The position numbers were made by a program, and so were the translations under genes. The notes below the pieces were generated by a model that was not told where the DNA came from, searched no databases, and worked only from the letters and a program-made list of their open reading frames with translations. Source: Saccharopolyspora gloriosae (lineage in GTDB: Bacteria > Actinomycetota > Actinomycetes > Mycobacteriales > Pseudonocardiaceae). Taken from it: a stretch of 64,000 nt of DNA. Positions 1 through 7,753 of this stretch are shown piece by piece; positions within the stretch are counted from its first letter, which is position 1, and every line of letters begins with the position of its first letter. The stretch covers positions 4,155,501 to 4,219,500 of the forward strand of contig NZ_JACHIV010000001.1 of assembly GCF_014203325.1 (NCBI RefSeq). The letters are read 5' to 3'.

Positions 1-1
1 G

Positions 2-142
2 AAGGGGACGAGGGCCGACGAGACCACGGTGGACGCCGCACTCTCGACCCGAACGAGCCGCTGCCCCTGCAGCCTGAACAACTTCACCCTCGCCTGCCAC
101 GTCCAGGCCGCGTCCGGGACAACGGACTCCGGTCGGCGCTAG
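2..142 (+). CDS. Possible C-terminal end of an unidentified protein (cut by window edge)
   Basis: An open frame runs in from the window edge and stops at TAG 140-142. About 42 of its 46 codons end in G or C, as in real genes here, while the neighbouring forward frames have weaker bias. The peptide contains a Cys-x-Cys and ends in a Ser/Gly/Arg-rich tail. I recognise no domain, and the fragment is too short to assign. It could be a chance open frame in GC-rich DNA. Confidence 0.3.
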   Translation, partial: KGTRADETTVDAALSTRTSRCPCSLNNFTLACHVQAASGTTDSGRR

Positions 143-222
143 AACGGTCGCGAAGATCAGTTGCTGCGCCCTGGTGGGCGACGAACCGCCCGCCGCCTCC
201 CTGGCGTGGACCCCGATCAACC

Positions 223-858
223 TTGCGGTGGGCGTCTGTGAAGATACGGCGGGTGACTGTCGAACGTGCGAGTGCGGCCTACGGGCAGCGTGCCGCGGAG
301 TACACCGATCTCCTCGGGAACATCGAAGCGACCGCCGCCCCCGACCAGGACCTGATCGGCGCTTGGGCGCACGCGCAGCCGGACGGGCCGATCCTCGACG
401 TGGGATGCGGACCGGGCCACTGGACGCATTGGCTGCACGAGCAGGGAATCGACGTCGCGGGAGTCGATCCGACAGCGGAATTCCTCGACGGCGCCCGGGT
501 TCGCTTCCCCGACGTCCGGTTCCGGGCGGGGCGCGCGGATCGGCTCGACGTCCCGGACGCCGGTCTCGCGGGCGTCCTCGCCTGGTACTCGCTGATCCAC
601 CTGCACCCGGACCGGATGCCGGCGGCGCTCGCCGAGTTCGCCCGCGTCGTCGAGCCCGGCGGCGGACTGCTCGTCGGATTCTGCAACGGCCCCGAGCTGG
701 AGCCGTTCGACCACGCGGTCACCACCGCGTACTTCTGGCCGATCGAGGTGCTCAGCCGCGCGATCGAGGACGCGGGCTTCACCGTCGTCGACCACACCAC
801 CCGTGCGGATCCGGGAGCACGACCGCACGGCGCGATCTCGGCTCACCGCATCGGCTGA
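223..858 (+). CDS. Class I SAM-dependent methyltransferase
   Basis: A 211-residue protein with the Rossmann methyltransferase signature: motif I ILDVGCGPGHW near residue 57, an acidic VDP about 20 residues later, and a post-II LHPDRMPAALAEFARVVEPGG stretch typical of small-molecule methyltransferases of the UbiE/BioC type. The substrate cannot be inferred. The longest version starts at TTG 223; GTG 238 is an in-frame alternative 15 nt downstream, and neither has a strong ribosome-binding site, so the N-terminus is uncertain by a few residues. It is the only rightward gene here, convergent with the allantoinase gene and about 75 bp from its stop, so it is probably not part of the purine pathway. 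Confidence 0.8.
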   Translation: MRWASVKIRRVTVERASAAYGQRAAEYTDLLGNIEATAAPDQDLIGAWAHAQPDGPILDVGCGPGHWTHWLHEQGIDVAGVDPTAEFLDGARVRFPDVRFRAGRADRLDVPDAGLAGVLAWYSLIHLHPDRMPAALAEFARVVEPGGGLLVGFCNGPELEPFDHAVTTAYFWPIEVLSRAIEDAGFTVVDHTTRADPGARPHGAISAHRIG

Positions 859-933
859 CCGGCTCCGCCCGACCGCGCGATGTCCCCGCAACTTGGGGAC
901 ATCGGCGGAAAGCGACCGCTCAGGCGGTGGGCC

Positions 934-2304
934 TCAGGCGTCGCCGCGGTTGAGGAGTCGGCCGTGCGGGCCGGTCGTCTCGACGTCCGGGCCGACGATG
1001 CGGCGCCCGCGCAGCCAGGTTCCGCGCACGACCCCGGCCAGCGGACGCCCGTGGTACGGCGAGACGGGGTTGCGGTGGCGCAGCTTGCCGACGTCGACGA
1101 CGAAGGCGTCGTCCGGCGCGAACACGCACAGGTCGGCGTCGTGGCCGACCGCGATGGCGCCCTTGCGGCGCATCCCGGCGACCTCGGCGGGCTTGCGCGA
1201 CATCCAGTCGACCACTTCGGCGAGGCCGCGTCCGCGCACCCGCGCCTGCGTCCACACCGCGGACAGGCCGAGCTGCAAGCTGGACACCCCGCCCCAGGCG
1301 ACGCCGAAATCGCCGCTGTCGAAGCGCTTCAGCTCCGGCGTGCACGGCGAGTGGTCGCTCACGACGCAGTCGATGATCCCGTCGACGAGCCCCTTCCACA
1401 GCAGCTCGCGGTTGCGCGCCTCGCGGATCGGCGGGCAGCACTTGAACTGGGTGCCGCCGTCGGGGATCTCCTCGGAGGTGAAGCTCAAGTAGTGCGGGCA
1501 GGTCTCGACGGTGATCTTGACACCGTCGGCGCGCGCGGAGGCGATCATCGGCAGCGCGTCCGAGGACGACAGGTGCAGGATGTGCACGCGGGCACCGGTG
1601 CGACGCGCGAGCTCGATGACCTGCGCGATGGCGACGTTCTCCGCGCCGCGGGGCCGCGAGCTCAGGAAACCGCCGTAGTCCTCGCCGTGCGCGGTCGGGG
1701 CGTGCTCGATCGCGTCGGAGTCCTCGGCGTGCACGATCATCATCGCGTCGTGCCGGGCGAGCAGCTGCAGCGCCTCGTCGAGCTCGGCCGGGCCCAGCGG
1801 CGGGAACTCGTCCACGCCGGAGTGCAGCAGGAAGCACTTGAAGCCGAAGACACCGGACTCGTGCAGCTCCCGCAGTTCACCGAGGTTGCCGTGCACGGCG
1901 CCGCCCCAGAAGCCGACGTCGACGTGGACCTTGGGCCTCGCGGTGTCGCGCTTGAGCTCCAGGGCGGCGGCGTCGATCGTCGGCGGGAGGCTGTTGAGCG
2001 GCATGTCGACGAGCGTGGTGATGCCGCCCTCGGCGGCGGCCCGGGTGGCGGTCTCGAAGCCCTCCCACTCGGTGCGGCCGGGGTCGTTGACGTGCACGTG
2101 GGTGTCGACCAGACCGGGCAGAAGGACCTCGTCCTCGGCGAGTTCGACGACCTCGGCGGCGTCGAGGGCCGCGTCGAGCGGTTCCACGGCCGCGATGCGC
2201 CCGTCCCGGATGCCGACGCTGCCGGACGTCTCCCCGTGCGGCCCGATGAGCCGATGCGCGCGGAACACCACGTCGAACGCCGATCCGGTGGCTGATTCGG
2301 CCAC
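934..2304 (-). CDS. allB: Allantoinase
   Basis: A 456-residue cyclic amidohydrolase that opens the allantoin ring to give allantoate. The dinuclear metal site of the family is complete: H69-x-H71 in DTHVHVND, the lysine expected to be carboxylated at K156 (GFKCF), H192 (VHAED), H244 (ILHLSS) and D317 (SDHSPC). Length matches bacterial AllB. The start is GTG 2302-2304 preceded by GGGAGGT at good spacing. It is the last gene of a leftward block, but has its own promoter with a GntR-type palindrome and a TATACT -10 about 50-65 bp upstream. The next enzyme, allantoate amidohydrolase, is not in this window. Confidence 0.95.
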   Translation of the reverse strand: MAESATGSAFDVVFRAHRLIGPHGETSGSVGIRDGRIAAVEPLDAALDAAEVVELAEDEVLLPGLVDTHVHVNDPGRTEWEGFETATRAAAEGGITTLVDMPLNSLPPTIDAAALELKRDTARPKVHVDVGFWGGAVHGNLGELRELHESGVFGFKCFLLHSGVDEFPPLGPAELDEALQLLARHDAMMIVHAEDSDAIEHAPTAHGEDYGGFLSSRPRGAENVAIAQVIELARRTGARVHILHLSSSDALPMIASARADGVKITVETCPHYLSFTSEEIPDGGTQFKCCPPIREARNRELLWKGLVDGIIDCVVSDHSPCTPELKRFDSGDFGVAWGGVSSLQLGLSAVWTQARVRGRGLAEVVDWMSRKPAEVAGMRRKGAIAVGHDADLCVFAPDDAFVVDVGKLRHRNPVSPYHGRPLAGVVRGTWLRGRRIVGPDVETTGPHGRLLNRGDA

Positions 2305-2348
2305 GCGGCACCTCCCTGAACCCGCTCACCCACCGCCCAGCGGACAAA

Positions 2349-2371
2349 ACTTTCCGCAGAACGAAAGTATA
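2349..2371 (-). promoter_or_regulatory. allB promoter with GntR-type operator
   Basis: ACTTTCCGCAGAACGAAAGT (2349-2368) is an inverted repeat with 6-bp arms, ACTTTC and GAAAGT. It overlaps a leftward -10 candidate TATACT (2366-2371). Similar palindromes occur upstream of the permease gene (10040) and hyi (7185). Repression by the GntR protein encoded at 2629 is inferred. Confidence 0.55.
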
Positions 2372-2446
2372 TCTACACGTATACGCAACCTAGAAGCGAG
2401 GTGAGCCCGAGTCAAGGGACCAACCACCCCCAACGCGCCTTGATCC

Positions 2447-2611
2447 TGTCAGCGGCGAAGCCGCTGAGCAGTGACCACGCACGCAGCCCGACCACCCGCG
2501 GGTTCTCAGCGGGCTTCTCGCGAGGACAGCTTTTTCCCTCGTGGCGGAGCCACTTGGGAAAAAGATCCCGCAGCGAGAAGCCCGCTGAGGTTCCGCCACC
2601 CGGACACCTCG
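2447..2611 (+). repeat. Structured intergenic repeat, copy 1 (class A)
   Basis: Hairpin 1 is CAGCGGC/GCCGCTG (2450-2466). The main stem pairs 2505-2521 with 2573-2589 over 17 perfect base pairs. Nested inside are CTTTTTCCC (2530-2538) with GGGAAAAAG (2556-2564), and an apical GTGGC-GGA-GCCAC (2541-2553). It lies between the gntR stop and the allB promoter, antisense to both genes. Seven related copies occur in the window. Confidence 0.9.
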
Positions 2612-2628
2612 CCAAAGCAAGAACAAAT

Positions 2629-3288
2629 TCAGAACGTCATACGCTGCAGGACCATTGTTCGGCTTGCTTGGACATGGCGTTGCGCGACTTCCCACGCGCG
2701 GGCGCCGTCGCCCGCCGCGACCGCGGCGTAGAGCTCGTCGTGCTCGGCGCACACCCGCTCCGGCTCCGGGTTCACCCGGAACAACCACGCCAACCGGCCG
2801 TGCAGCGGTTCCAGCATCGACGTGAGGAGTTCGTTGCGGGACAACGCGATGACCTCGTCGTGGAACGCGGTGTTGGCCTCCGACATGGCGTCCACGTCCG
2901 ACGAGTCCAGCGCGGCGCGCGCCTGCGCGGCCAGCCGCCCCAGCCGCCCCACGTCGTCGGCGTCGCTGAGCTGCGCCGCGAGCTTCGCGGCCAGCGCCTC
3001 CAACGCCTCGCGGACGTCGAAGAGCTCTTCCAGCTGCCGCCGGTCCAGGCTCCGGACGAACACGCCGCGCCGCCGCGGCAGCACCTCGACCAGCCCCGCG
3101 CTCTGCAGCATCCGGATCGCTTCGCGGACGGGCACCCGGGACACGCCGAACTCCGCGGCGAGCTCCTGCTCGAACAGCCGGTCACCGGGACGGAGGTGAC
3201 CATCGCTGATCCGCGCCTGCAGCGTGCCGTACACCTGGTCGCGCAGCGGGACGCGCGCCTCCGCGTCCGGCTCTTCTGTCACAGGCAC
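2629..3288 (-). CDS. GntR-family (FadR/FCD type) regulator, probable allantoin/glyoxylate repressor
   Basis: The protein has an N-terminal winged helix (PLRDQVYGTLQARISDGHLRPGDRL, with the recognition-helix region FGVSRVPVREAIRMLQSAGLVEV) and an all-helical FCD ligand domain with the metal-binding-type pattern FHDEVIALSRN...LF. I chose GTG 3286-3288 because AGGAGG lies five bases before it; a longer frame back to 3384 adds 32 Gly/Ala/Arg-rich residues without a ribosome site. It lies 112 bp downstream of gcl, in the same direction, suggesting co-transcription and feedback. AllR in E. coli is IclR-type, so this is a different regulator doing an analogous job. Control of allB, hyi and the NCS1 permease is inferred from shared palindromes. 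Confidence 0.85.
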   Translation of the reverse strand: MPVTEEPDAEARVPLRDQVYGTLQARISDGHLRPGDRLFEQELAAEFGVSRVPVREAIRMLQSAGLVEVLPRRRGVFVRSLDRRQLEELFDVREALEALAAKLAAQLSDADDVGRLGRLAAQARAALDSSDVDAMSEANTAFHDEVIALSRNELLTSMLEPLHGRLAWLFRVNPEPERVCAEHDELYAAVAAGDGARAWEVAQRHVQASRTMVLQRMTF

Positions 3289-3400
3289 AAGTTCCTCCTC
3301 GCCGGCTGTGCCCACCAGCGTAAGGCGTCCTCCCGGCGTGATCCCCGCAGCGGGGCGGGCGCGGCCCGCGGGTGCGGTCACCACCCGCGGGCCGGGGAAC

Positions 3401-5101
3401 TCAGCCGAGCGGCACCTCCTCGGGTTCGATCATCGCGTCGATCCGGATGCCGCGCGGGGTGTTCGCCTCCCGTTCGATCATCACTTCGACCAGCACCGGG
3501 CGGCTCGTCGCCACGGCCTCCTTGCGGGCCCACTCGATCGTCGTCGCGAGCTCACCGGGTTCGAACACGCGCCGCCCGGAGCAGCCGTAGGCCTCCATCA
3601 CCTTGACGTTGTCGGTGCCGTGGGTGTCGTAGTGGATGTCGACCTCGGTGTTCATCTCGTACCCGAGTTCCGCCTGCCGGATCAGCCCGAGGTACTCGTT
3701 GTTCAACATGATGATCACGAACGGGATGTCGTACTGCGCGGCCACGGCCAGCTCCTCGACGAGGAACTGGAAGCCGTAGTCGCCGACGACCGCCGCCACC
3801 TCCGCGCCGGGCTCGGCGGACTTCACGCCGATGGCCGCCGGGATCTCCCAGCCGAGCGGGCCCGCCTGCCCGCACACCTGGTAGTGGCGGGGCTTGTGCG
3901 CGGTCTGGAACTGACCGGACCAGATCTGGTAGAGCCCGATCGCGGTGACGAAGTAGGTGTCCGGGTCGAACAGCGCGTTGATCTCCCGGAACACCCGCGG
4001 TGCCTTGATCGGCACCGCGTCGTAGTGGTCGGGCCTGGTCAACGTCCGCTTCAGCTCACCGACGCGCCCGGCCCACGAGCCGTAGCGCTTCGTCGGTCCG
4101 CGGCGCTCGACCGCCTCCAGCAGCGCCGTCAGGAACAGGCCCGTGTCGGACACGACGCCCAGGTCGGGCCCGAAGACCTTGCCGATCTGGGTCGGCTCGA
4201 TGTCGACATGGATGAACTTGCGCGCCCCGCGGTAGACCTCCAGCGCGCCCGTGTGCCGGTCGCCGAACCGCGCGCCGAGCGCCAGCACCAGATCGGATTC
4301 GAGGAACGATTCGTTGCCGTAGCGCTGGCTGGTCTGGATGCCGGTCATCCCCGCGAACAGCTCGTGGTCCTCCGGGAACGAACCCTTGCCCATCAGCGTG
4401 GTCTGCACCGGGATGCCGAGCCGCTCGGCGAGCTCGCGCAGCTGCTCGTGGGCGTCTCCCAGCAGGACCCCTCCCCCGGCCAGCAGCAGCGGCCGGTCCG
4501 CTTCGAGCAGCATGTCCAGCGCCTTCTCCACCCGTGGCGGGTGCGGGTGCACGGCGGCGACGGGCAGCGGCGCGTCGATCTCGGGGTCCCAGTCGATCTC
4601 CTGCTGCTGGACGTCCAGCGGCAGGTCGATCAGGACCGGTCCGGGACGTCCGGAGCGGGCGGTGCGGAACGCCTCCCGGAAGATCCACGGTGCTTGGGCG
4701 GCTTCCTTGACCTGCACCGCCCATTTGGTGACGGGCTTGGCGATCTCCACGATGTCGACCGCTTGGAAGGCCTCCTGGTGCAGCTTCGAGGACACCGCTT
4801 GGCCGGTGATGCACAGCATCGGGATGGAATCGGCCTGCGCGGTGTAGAGGCCGGTGATCATGTTCGTGCCCGCCGGGCCGGAGGTGCCGATGGCGACGCC
4901 GACGCGCCCGTTGGTCCGCGCCCACCCGTCGGCCATGTGGGTGGCGCCCTCCTCGTGGCGCACGATGAGGTGCTTGATGTCGCGGTGTTCCAGCGCCGCG
5001 TACAGCGGGAGGATCGCGGCGCCGGGACAACCGAACGCCGTGTCGACTCCCTCGGATTCCAGGACGTCGACCACAGCCTGCATGACAGGGACTTTGGGCA
5101 T
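3401..5101 (-). CDS. gcl: Glyoxylate carboligase-like thiamine-diphosphate enzyme (tartronate-semialdehyde synthase)
   Basis: A 566-residue ThDP enzyme expected to join two glyoxylates into tartronate semialdehyde and CO2. Typical Gcl stretches are present: GTSGPAGTNMITGLY, SIPMLCITGQA, FQAVDIVEIAKPVTKW, SGRPGPVLIDLP, HVDIEPTQIGKVFGPDLG, CGQAGPLGWEIPAA and the ThDP motif GDYGFQF...NNEYLGL. Start ATG 5099-5101 follows GAGAGGAA; a longer frame to 5143 lacks support. E. coli Gcl is unusual in carrying Val51 where other ThDP enzymes have the catalytic Glu; as I recall that sequence, the aligned residue here is Glu50 (VRHEEGATH). It therefore looks like a divergent Gcl clade. The neighbours glxR and hyi support the assignment. 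Confidence 0.85.
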   Translation of the reverse strand: MPKVPVMQAVVDVLESEGVDTAFGCPGAAILPLYAALEHRDIKHLIVRHEEGATHMADGWARTNGRVGVAIGTSGPAGTNMITGLYTAQADSIPMLCITGQAVSSKLHQEAFQAVDIVEIAKPVTKWAVQVKEAAQAPWIFREAFRTARSGRPGPVLIDLPLDVQQQEIDWDPEIDAPLPVAAVHPHPPRVEKALDMLLEADRPLLLAGGGVLLGDAHEQLRELAERLGIPVQTTLMGKGSFPEDHELFAGMTGIQTSQRYGNESFLESDLVLALGARFGDRHTGALEVYRGARKFIHVDIEPTQIGKVFGPDLGVVSDTGLFLTALLEAVERRGPTKRYGSWAGRVGELKRTLTRPDHYDAVPIKAPRVFREINALFDPDTYFVTAIGLYQIWSGQFQTAHKPRHYQVCGQAGPLGWEIPAAIGVKSAEPGAEVAAVVGDYGFQFLVEELAVAAQYDIPFVIIMLNNEYLGLIRQAELGYEMNTEVDIHYDTHGTDNVKVMEAYGCSGRRVFEPGELATTIEWARKEAVATSRPVLVEVMIEREANTPRGIRIDAMIEPEEVPLG

Positions 5102-5264
5102 GGTGTAGGAATTCCTCTCGGATGTGGCGCTTCGGACGCGCATCTGCCAGAACGGGTCGGCGGCACTGATCGCTTGGCGGCATTGGAGCCGCCGACTCGT
5201 TTCTCTTCTGTGCTGGTCGTGCTTCCGCTGCTCTGCGAGTTCGTGCGGATGGCGCCTGGTCCGT

Positions 5265-5425
5265 TTCTTGTCAGCGGCGGAGCCGCTGAGCAGTGACCAG
5301 CCAGAGCAAGGTGACCACCGGCGGGTTCTCAGCGGCTTCCTCGCGAGGACAGCGATTTCGCTGTGTATCGGACATACATCAGAAATCGATCCCGCAGCGA
5401 GGAAGCCGCTGAGGTTCCGCAGAGC
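5265..5425 (+). repeat. Structured intergenic repeat, copy 2 (class B)
   Basis: Hairpin 1 is CAGCGGC-GGA-GCCGCTG (5272-5288). The main stem pairs 5328-5344 with 5397-5413, perfect over 17 bp. The inner stem differs from class A: CGATTTC (5353-5359) with GAAATCG (5382-5388), and TGTAT...ATACA at the apex. It sits between glxR and gcl, antisense to both. Confidence 0.9.
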
Positions 5426-5449
5426 GACCCCCTACAAAAGCCATCGAAC

Positions 5450-6328
5450 TCAAGAGCGGCCGTTCAGCTGGGTGATCTGCTTCAGCAGGGCTGAGTGGTC
5501 GAGGGCGCCGTCACCTTGAGCCACAGAAGCGGCGACGAGTTGGGCGACCAGGGTGCCGAGGGGTGCGGTGAGGCCTGCTTCGCGGGCGGCGGCCTGCACG
5601 ATTCCCATGTCCTTGTGGTGCAGTTCGAGGCGGAAGCCGGGGCCGAACTCGCGGTCGCGCATCTTCGCGCCCTTGGCGTTGAGCACGCTGCTGCCCGCGA
5701 GGCCGCCGCCGAGCACGTCCAGTCCGGCCTCGGTGTCGACGCCGTGCGCCTCCAGGAACACCAGCGCTTCGGCGAGCAGGCCGATGTTGCCCGCGACGAT
5801 GAGCTGGTTGGCCGCCTTCACGGTCTGCCCGGCACCGGCCGGTCCGACGTGGACGATCGTGGCGCCGACGGCGCCGAGCACGTCCTCGGCGGCGGCGAAC
5901 GCGTCCGCCGCACCGCCGACCATGATCGACAGCGTGCCGTCGATCGCCTTGGGCTCGCCGCCGCTGACCGGCGCGTCGAGCGCCCGCACCTCCCGCTGCG
6001 CCGCGGCTTCGGCGACGCGGCGGGCGGTGTCGGGGCGGATGGTGCTGCAGTCGACGAGCAGCGCGCCCCGCTGCGCGTGGGCCAGCACGCCGTCCTCGCC
6101 GAGCACGACGGCTTCGACGTCCGGCGAGTCCGGCAGCATGGTGAACACGACCTCGGCGCCCGCGACCGCCTCGGCGACGCTGCTTGCGGCGGTGCCGCCG
6201 TCGGCGACCAGCTGGTCGACCTTGGCCCGGCTGCGGTTGTACCCGGCGACCTCGTGCCCGGCCGCGACCAGGTTGGCCGCCATCGGGCCGCCCATGATGC
6301 CCAGGCCGATGAATCCTATCTTGCTCAT
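5450..6328 (-). CDS. glxR: Tartronate semialdehyde reductase (2-hydroxy-3-oxopropionate reductase)
   Basis: A 292-residue beta-hydroxyacid dehydrogenase that reduces tartronate semialdehyde to glycerate with NAD(P)H. It has the N-terminal Rossmann GLGIMGGPMA, the substrate-binding DCSTIRPDTARR and DAPVSGGEPKA motifs, and the catalytic lysine K171 in GQTVKAANQ, followed by the all-alpha C-terminal domain with the HHKDMGI segment. Length fits GlxR/GarR. ATG 6326-6328 has GGGAGG upstream. It lies 38 bp downstream of hyi. A structured repeat of about 160 bp separates it from gcl, so the operon may be one transcript interrupted by that element or two. Confidence 0.92.
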   Translation of the reverse strand: MSKIGFIGLGIMGGPMAANLVAAGHEVAGYNRSRAKVDQLVADGGTAASSVAEAVAGAEVVFTMLPDSPDVEAVVLGEDGVLAHAQRGALLVDCSTIRPDTARRVAEAAAQREVRALDAPVSGGEPKAIDGTLSIMVGGAADAFAAAEDVLGAVGATIVHVGPAGAGQTVKAANQLIVAGNIGLLAEALVFLEAHGVDTEAGLDVLGGGLAGSSVLNAKGAKMRDREFGPGFRLELHHKDMGIVQAAAREAGLTAPLGTLVAQLVAASVAQGDGALDHSALLKQITQLNGRS

Positions 6329-6366
6329 CGTCGTGGTGCCTCCCTTTCCCTGCGGTGTGCTGCGGA

Positions 6367-7167
6367 TCAGCGCGCGAGCCAGCCGAAGCTGTCCGCGCTG
6401 GCCCCGCTCGGCTTGTACTCGAGGCCGAGGTACCCGGTGTATCCGGCGGCGTCGAGCGCGGCGAAGTAGTGGTCGAAATCGATGTCCCCGGTGCCCGGTT
6501 CGCCGCGGCCCGGGGCGTCCGCGATCTGCACGTGGCCGATGTCGTGCGCGCGCCGCTCGATCACCGCGTCGAGGTCGTCGCCGTTGACCGTCAGGTGGTA
6601 GAGGTCGAACAGCAGCCGCAGGTTGTCCACGCCGCCTTCCTCGTGCACCCGGTCGACGACCCGCAGCGCGTCCGCGGCCGTCAGCAGCGGGTAGGTCGGC
6701 ACGCCGCTGACCGGTTCGATGAGCACTCGCCCGTCGATGCGCGCGGTCGCCGCCGCCGCGCGGATGAGGTTCTCGGTCGCCACGTCGTCCTGTTCGGACG
6801 GTGCGACGCCGTCGATGCGGTTGCCGTAGAGCGCGTTGAACGCGCGGCAGCCGAGCCGGTCACCGATGCCGACGGCGACGTCGAGGTTGTCGAGGAACTC
6901 GCCGGCGCGCTTCGGGTCGGACAGCACGCCGCGCTCGCCGGACGGCAGGTCTCCGGCGAAGAAGTTCAGGCCCACCAGCGCGACGCCGGCGTCGGAGACG
7001 GCCCGCACGAACGCGTCGACCTCGCGATCCGAGGGCACCGCGGCCGGGAAGGGCCACCAGTACTCGACCGCGTCGAACCCGGCGGCCTTCGCCGCCGCGG
7101 GTCGCCGCAGCAGGTCGAGTTCGGTGAACAGGATCGAGAGGTTGACGTCGTACCGGACGGAACTCAA
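6367..7167 (-). CDS. hyi: Hydroxypyruvate isomerase
   Basis: A 266-residue TIM-barrel protein of the xylose-isomerase-like family that interconverts hydroxypyruvate and tartronate semialdehyde. Recognisable features are the N-terminal NLSILFTELDLLRRPAAAKAAGFDAVEYWWPF, the metal-ligand Glu in RVLIEPVSG, FDLYHL, GHVQIADAPGRGEPGTGDIDF and a final GYLGLEYKP carrying the second catalytic Glu. Start TTG 7165-7167 has GGGAGG five bases before it. It is the first gene of the leftward block hyi-glxR-(repeat)-gcl-gntR and has an AT-rich promoter with a TATACA -10 and a GATTTC/GAAATC palindrome. Confidence 0.92.
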   Translation of the reverse strand: MSSVRYDVNLSILFTELDLLRRPAAAKAAGFDAVEYWWPFPAAVPSDREVDAFVRAVSDAGVALVGLNFFAGDLPSGERGVLSDPKRAGEFLDNLDVAVGIGDRLGCRAFNALYGNRIDGVAPSEQDDVATENLIRAAAATARIDGRVLIEPVSGVPTYPLLTAADALRVVDRVHEEGGVDNLRLLFDLYHLTVNGDDLDAVIERRAHDIGHVQIADAPGRGEPGTGDIDFDHYFAALDAAGYTGYLGLEYKPSGASADSFGWLAR

Positions 7168-7184
7168 AGGAACCTCCCTCGATA

Positions 7185-7216
7185 GATTTCACATTGCGAA
7201 ATCTTTATTTTGTATA
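7185..7216 (-). promoter_or_regulatory. hyi promoter with GntR-type operator
   Basis: GATTTCACATTGCGAAATC (7185-7203) has perfect 6-bp arms and lies just downstream of a leftward -10 candidate TATACA (7211-7216), in an unusually AT-rich patch. The palindrome resembles those before allB and the NCS1 permease gene. Operator function is inferred. Confidence 0.55.
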
Positions 7217-7435
7217 GTGATAGATTAGCGAACGCGGTTTTGCCGGTCAACGCTTTTCAGCACACCGGGGAATGACGACATCGCCATCGGTGACACGTCG
7301 AGCCGCCGCAGCGACGAACCCAGAAGTCGTTGCGGTGCGGGAAGTTCACGGATCGACGCAGGACGAATGACCGTCCACTGTGGCCATGAATGGAATCGCG
7401 CGCGGCGCTCGCCACGGCCGGGCGCGCAGCGGAAC

Positions 7436-7464
7436 TGGCCGCACCGGGAATCCCGGTGCGGCCA
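7436..7464. terminator. Near-perfect 29-bp palindrome
   Basis: Arms 7436-7449 and 7451-7464 (TGGCCGCACCGGGA and its complement) are perfect over 14 bp around one central base. It lies beyond repeat copy 3, about 290 bp downstream of the racemase stop on the leftward strand. It could be a terminator without a U-tract or a cruciform/protein site; the rest of 7220-7490 shows nothing gene-like. Confidence 0.4.
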
Positions 7465-7489
7465 GCCGTGGACTCAGGGCCCGTTCAGA

Positions 7490-7690
7490 ATGATCTTTTG
7501 ATCGTCGTCTTGTCAGCGGCGGAGCCGCTGAGCAGTGACCAGCCAGAGCAAGACGACCACCGGCGGGTTCTCGGCGGCTTCCTCGCGAGGACAGCGATTT
7601 CGCCGTGTACGGCATACATCAGAAATCGCGATCACACCGGCAACGGACAGCGAGGAAGCCGCTGAGGTTCCGCTGAGCGACCCGCTACGC
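7490..7690 (+). repeat. Structured intergenic repeat, copy 3 (class B)
   Basis: Hairpin 1 is at 7514-7530. The main stem pairs 7570-7586 with 7650-7666 and has one G-U wobble in the forward-strand RNA. The inner stem is GCGATTTC/GAAATCGC, followed by an extra ATCACACCGGCAACGG segment shared only with copy 7. It starts with the family leader ATCTTTTGATCGTCGTC. It lies immediately downstream of the racemase gene, antisense to it. Confidence 0.9.
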
Positions 7691-7753
7691 AGGCCATTCG
7701 GAAAGGACCCCTTAGAATTCGCTTCCCCCTGCGCGGAAGCGGGCAGGACGATC

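Noticed and set aside
880-2295. Long open frames opposite allB, gcl, the ABC genes and others
   Set aside because: They lie antisense to genes with clear families, are rich in Arg/Ala/Gly/Asp from GC-rich codon shadows, and show no motif.
2390-2788. Conserved open frames through the repeat copies (products with CGIFFPSGSATREKAVLAR)
   Set aside because: The frame recurs in copies near 2.4, 30.5 and 34.5 kb because the stem sequences recur. It has no ribosome site, its ends differ in each copy, and it reads across paired arms; the changes preserve pairing rather than amino acids.
7490-7690. Repeat copies as simple rho-independent terminators
   Set aside because: Two copies lie in divergent regions and three lie antisense between co-oriented genes, so their positions do not fit gene ends; the fold has several nested stems and no U-tract.
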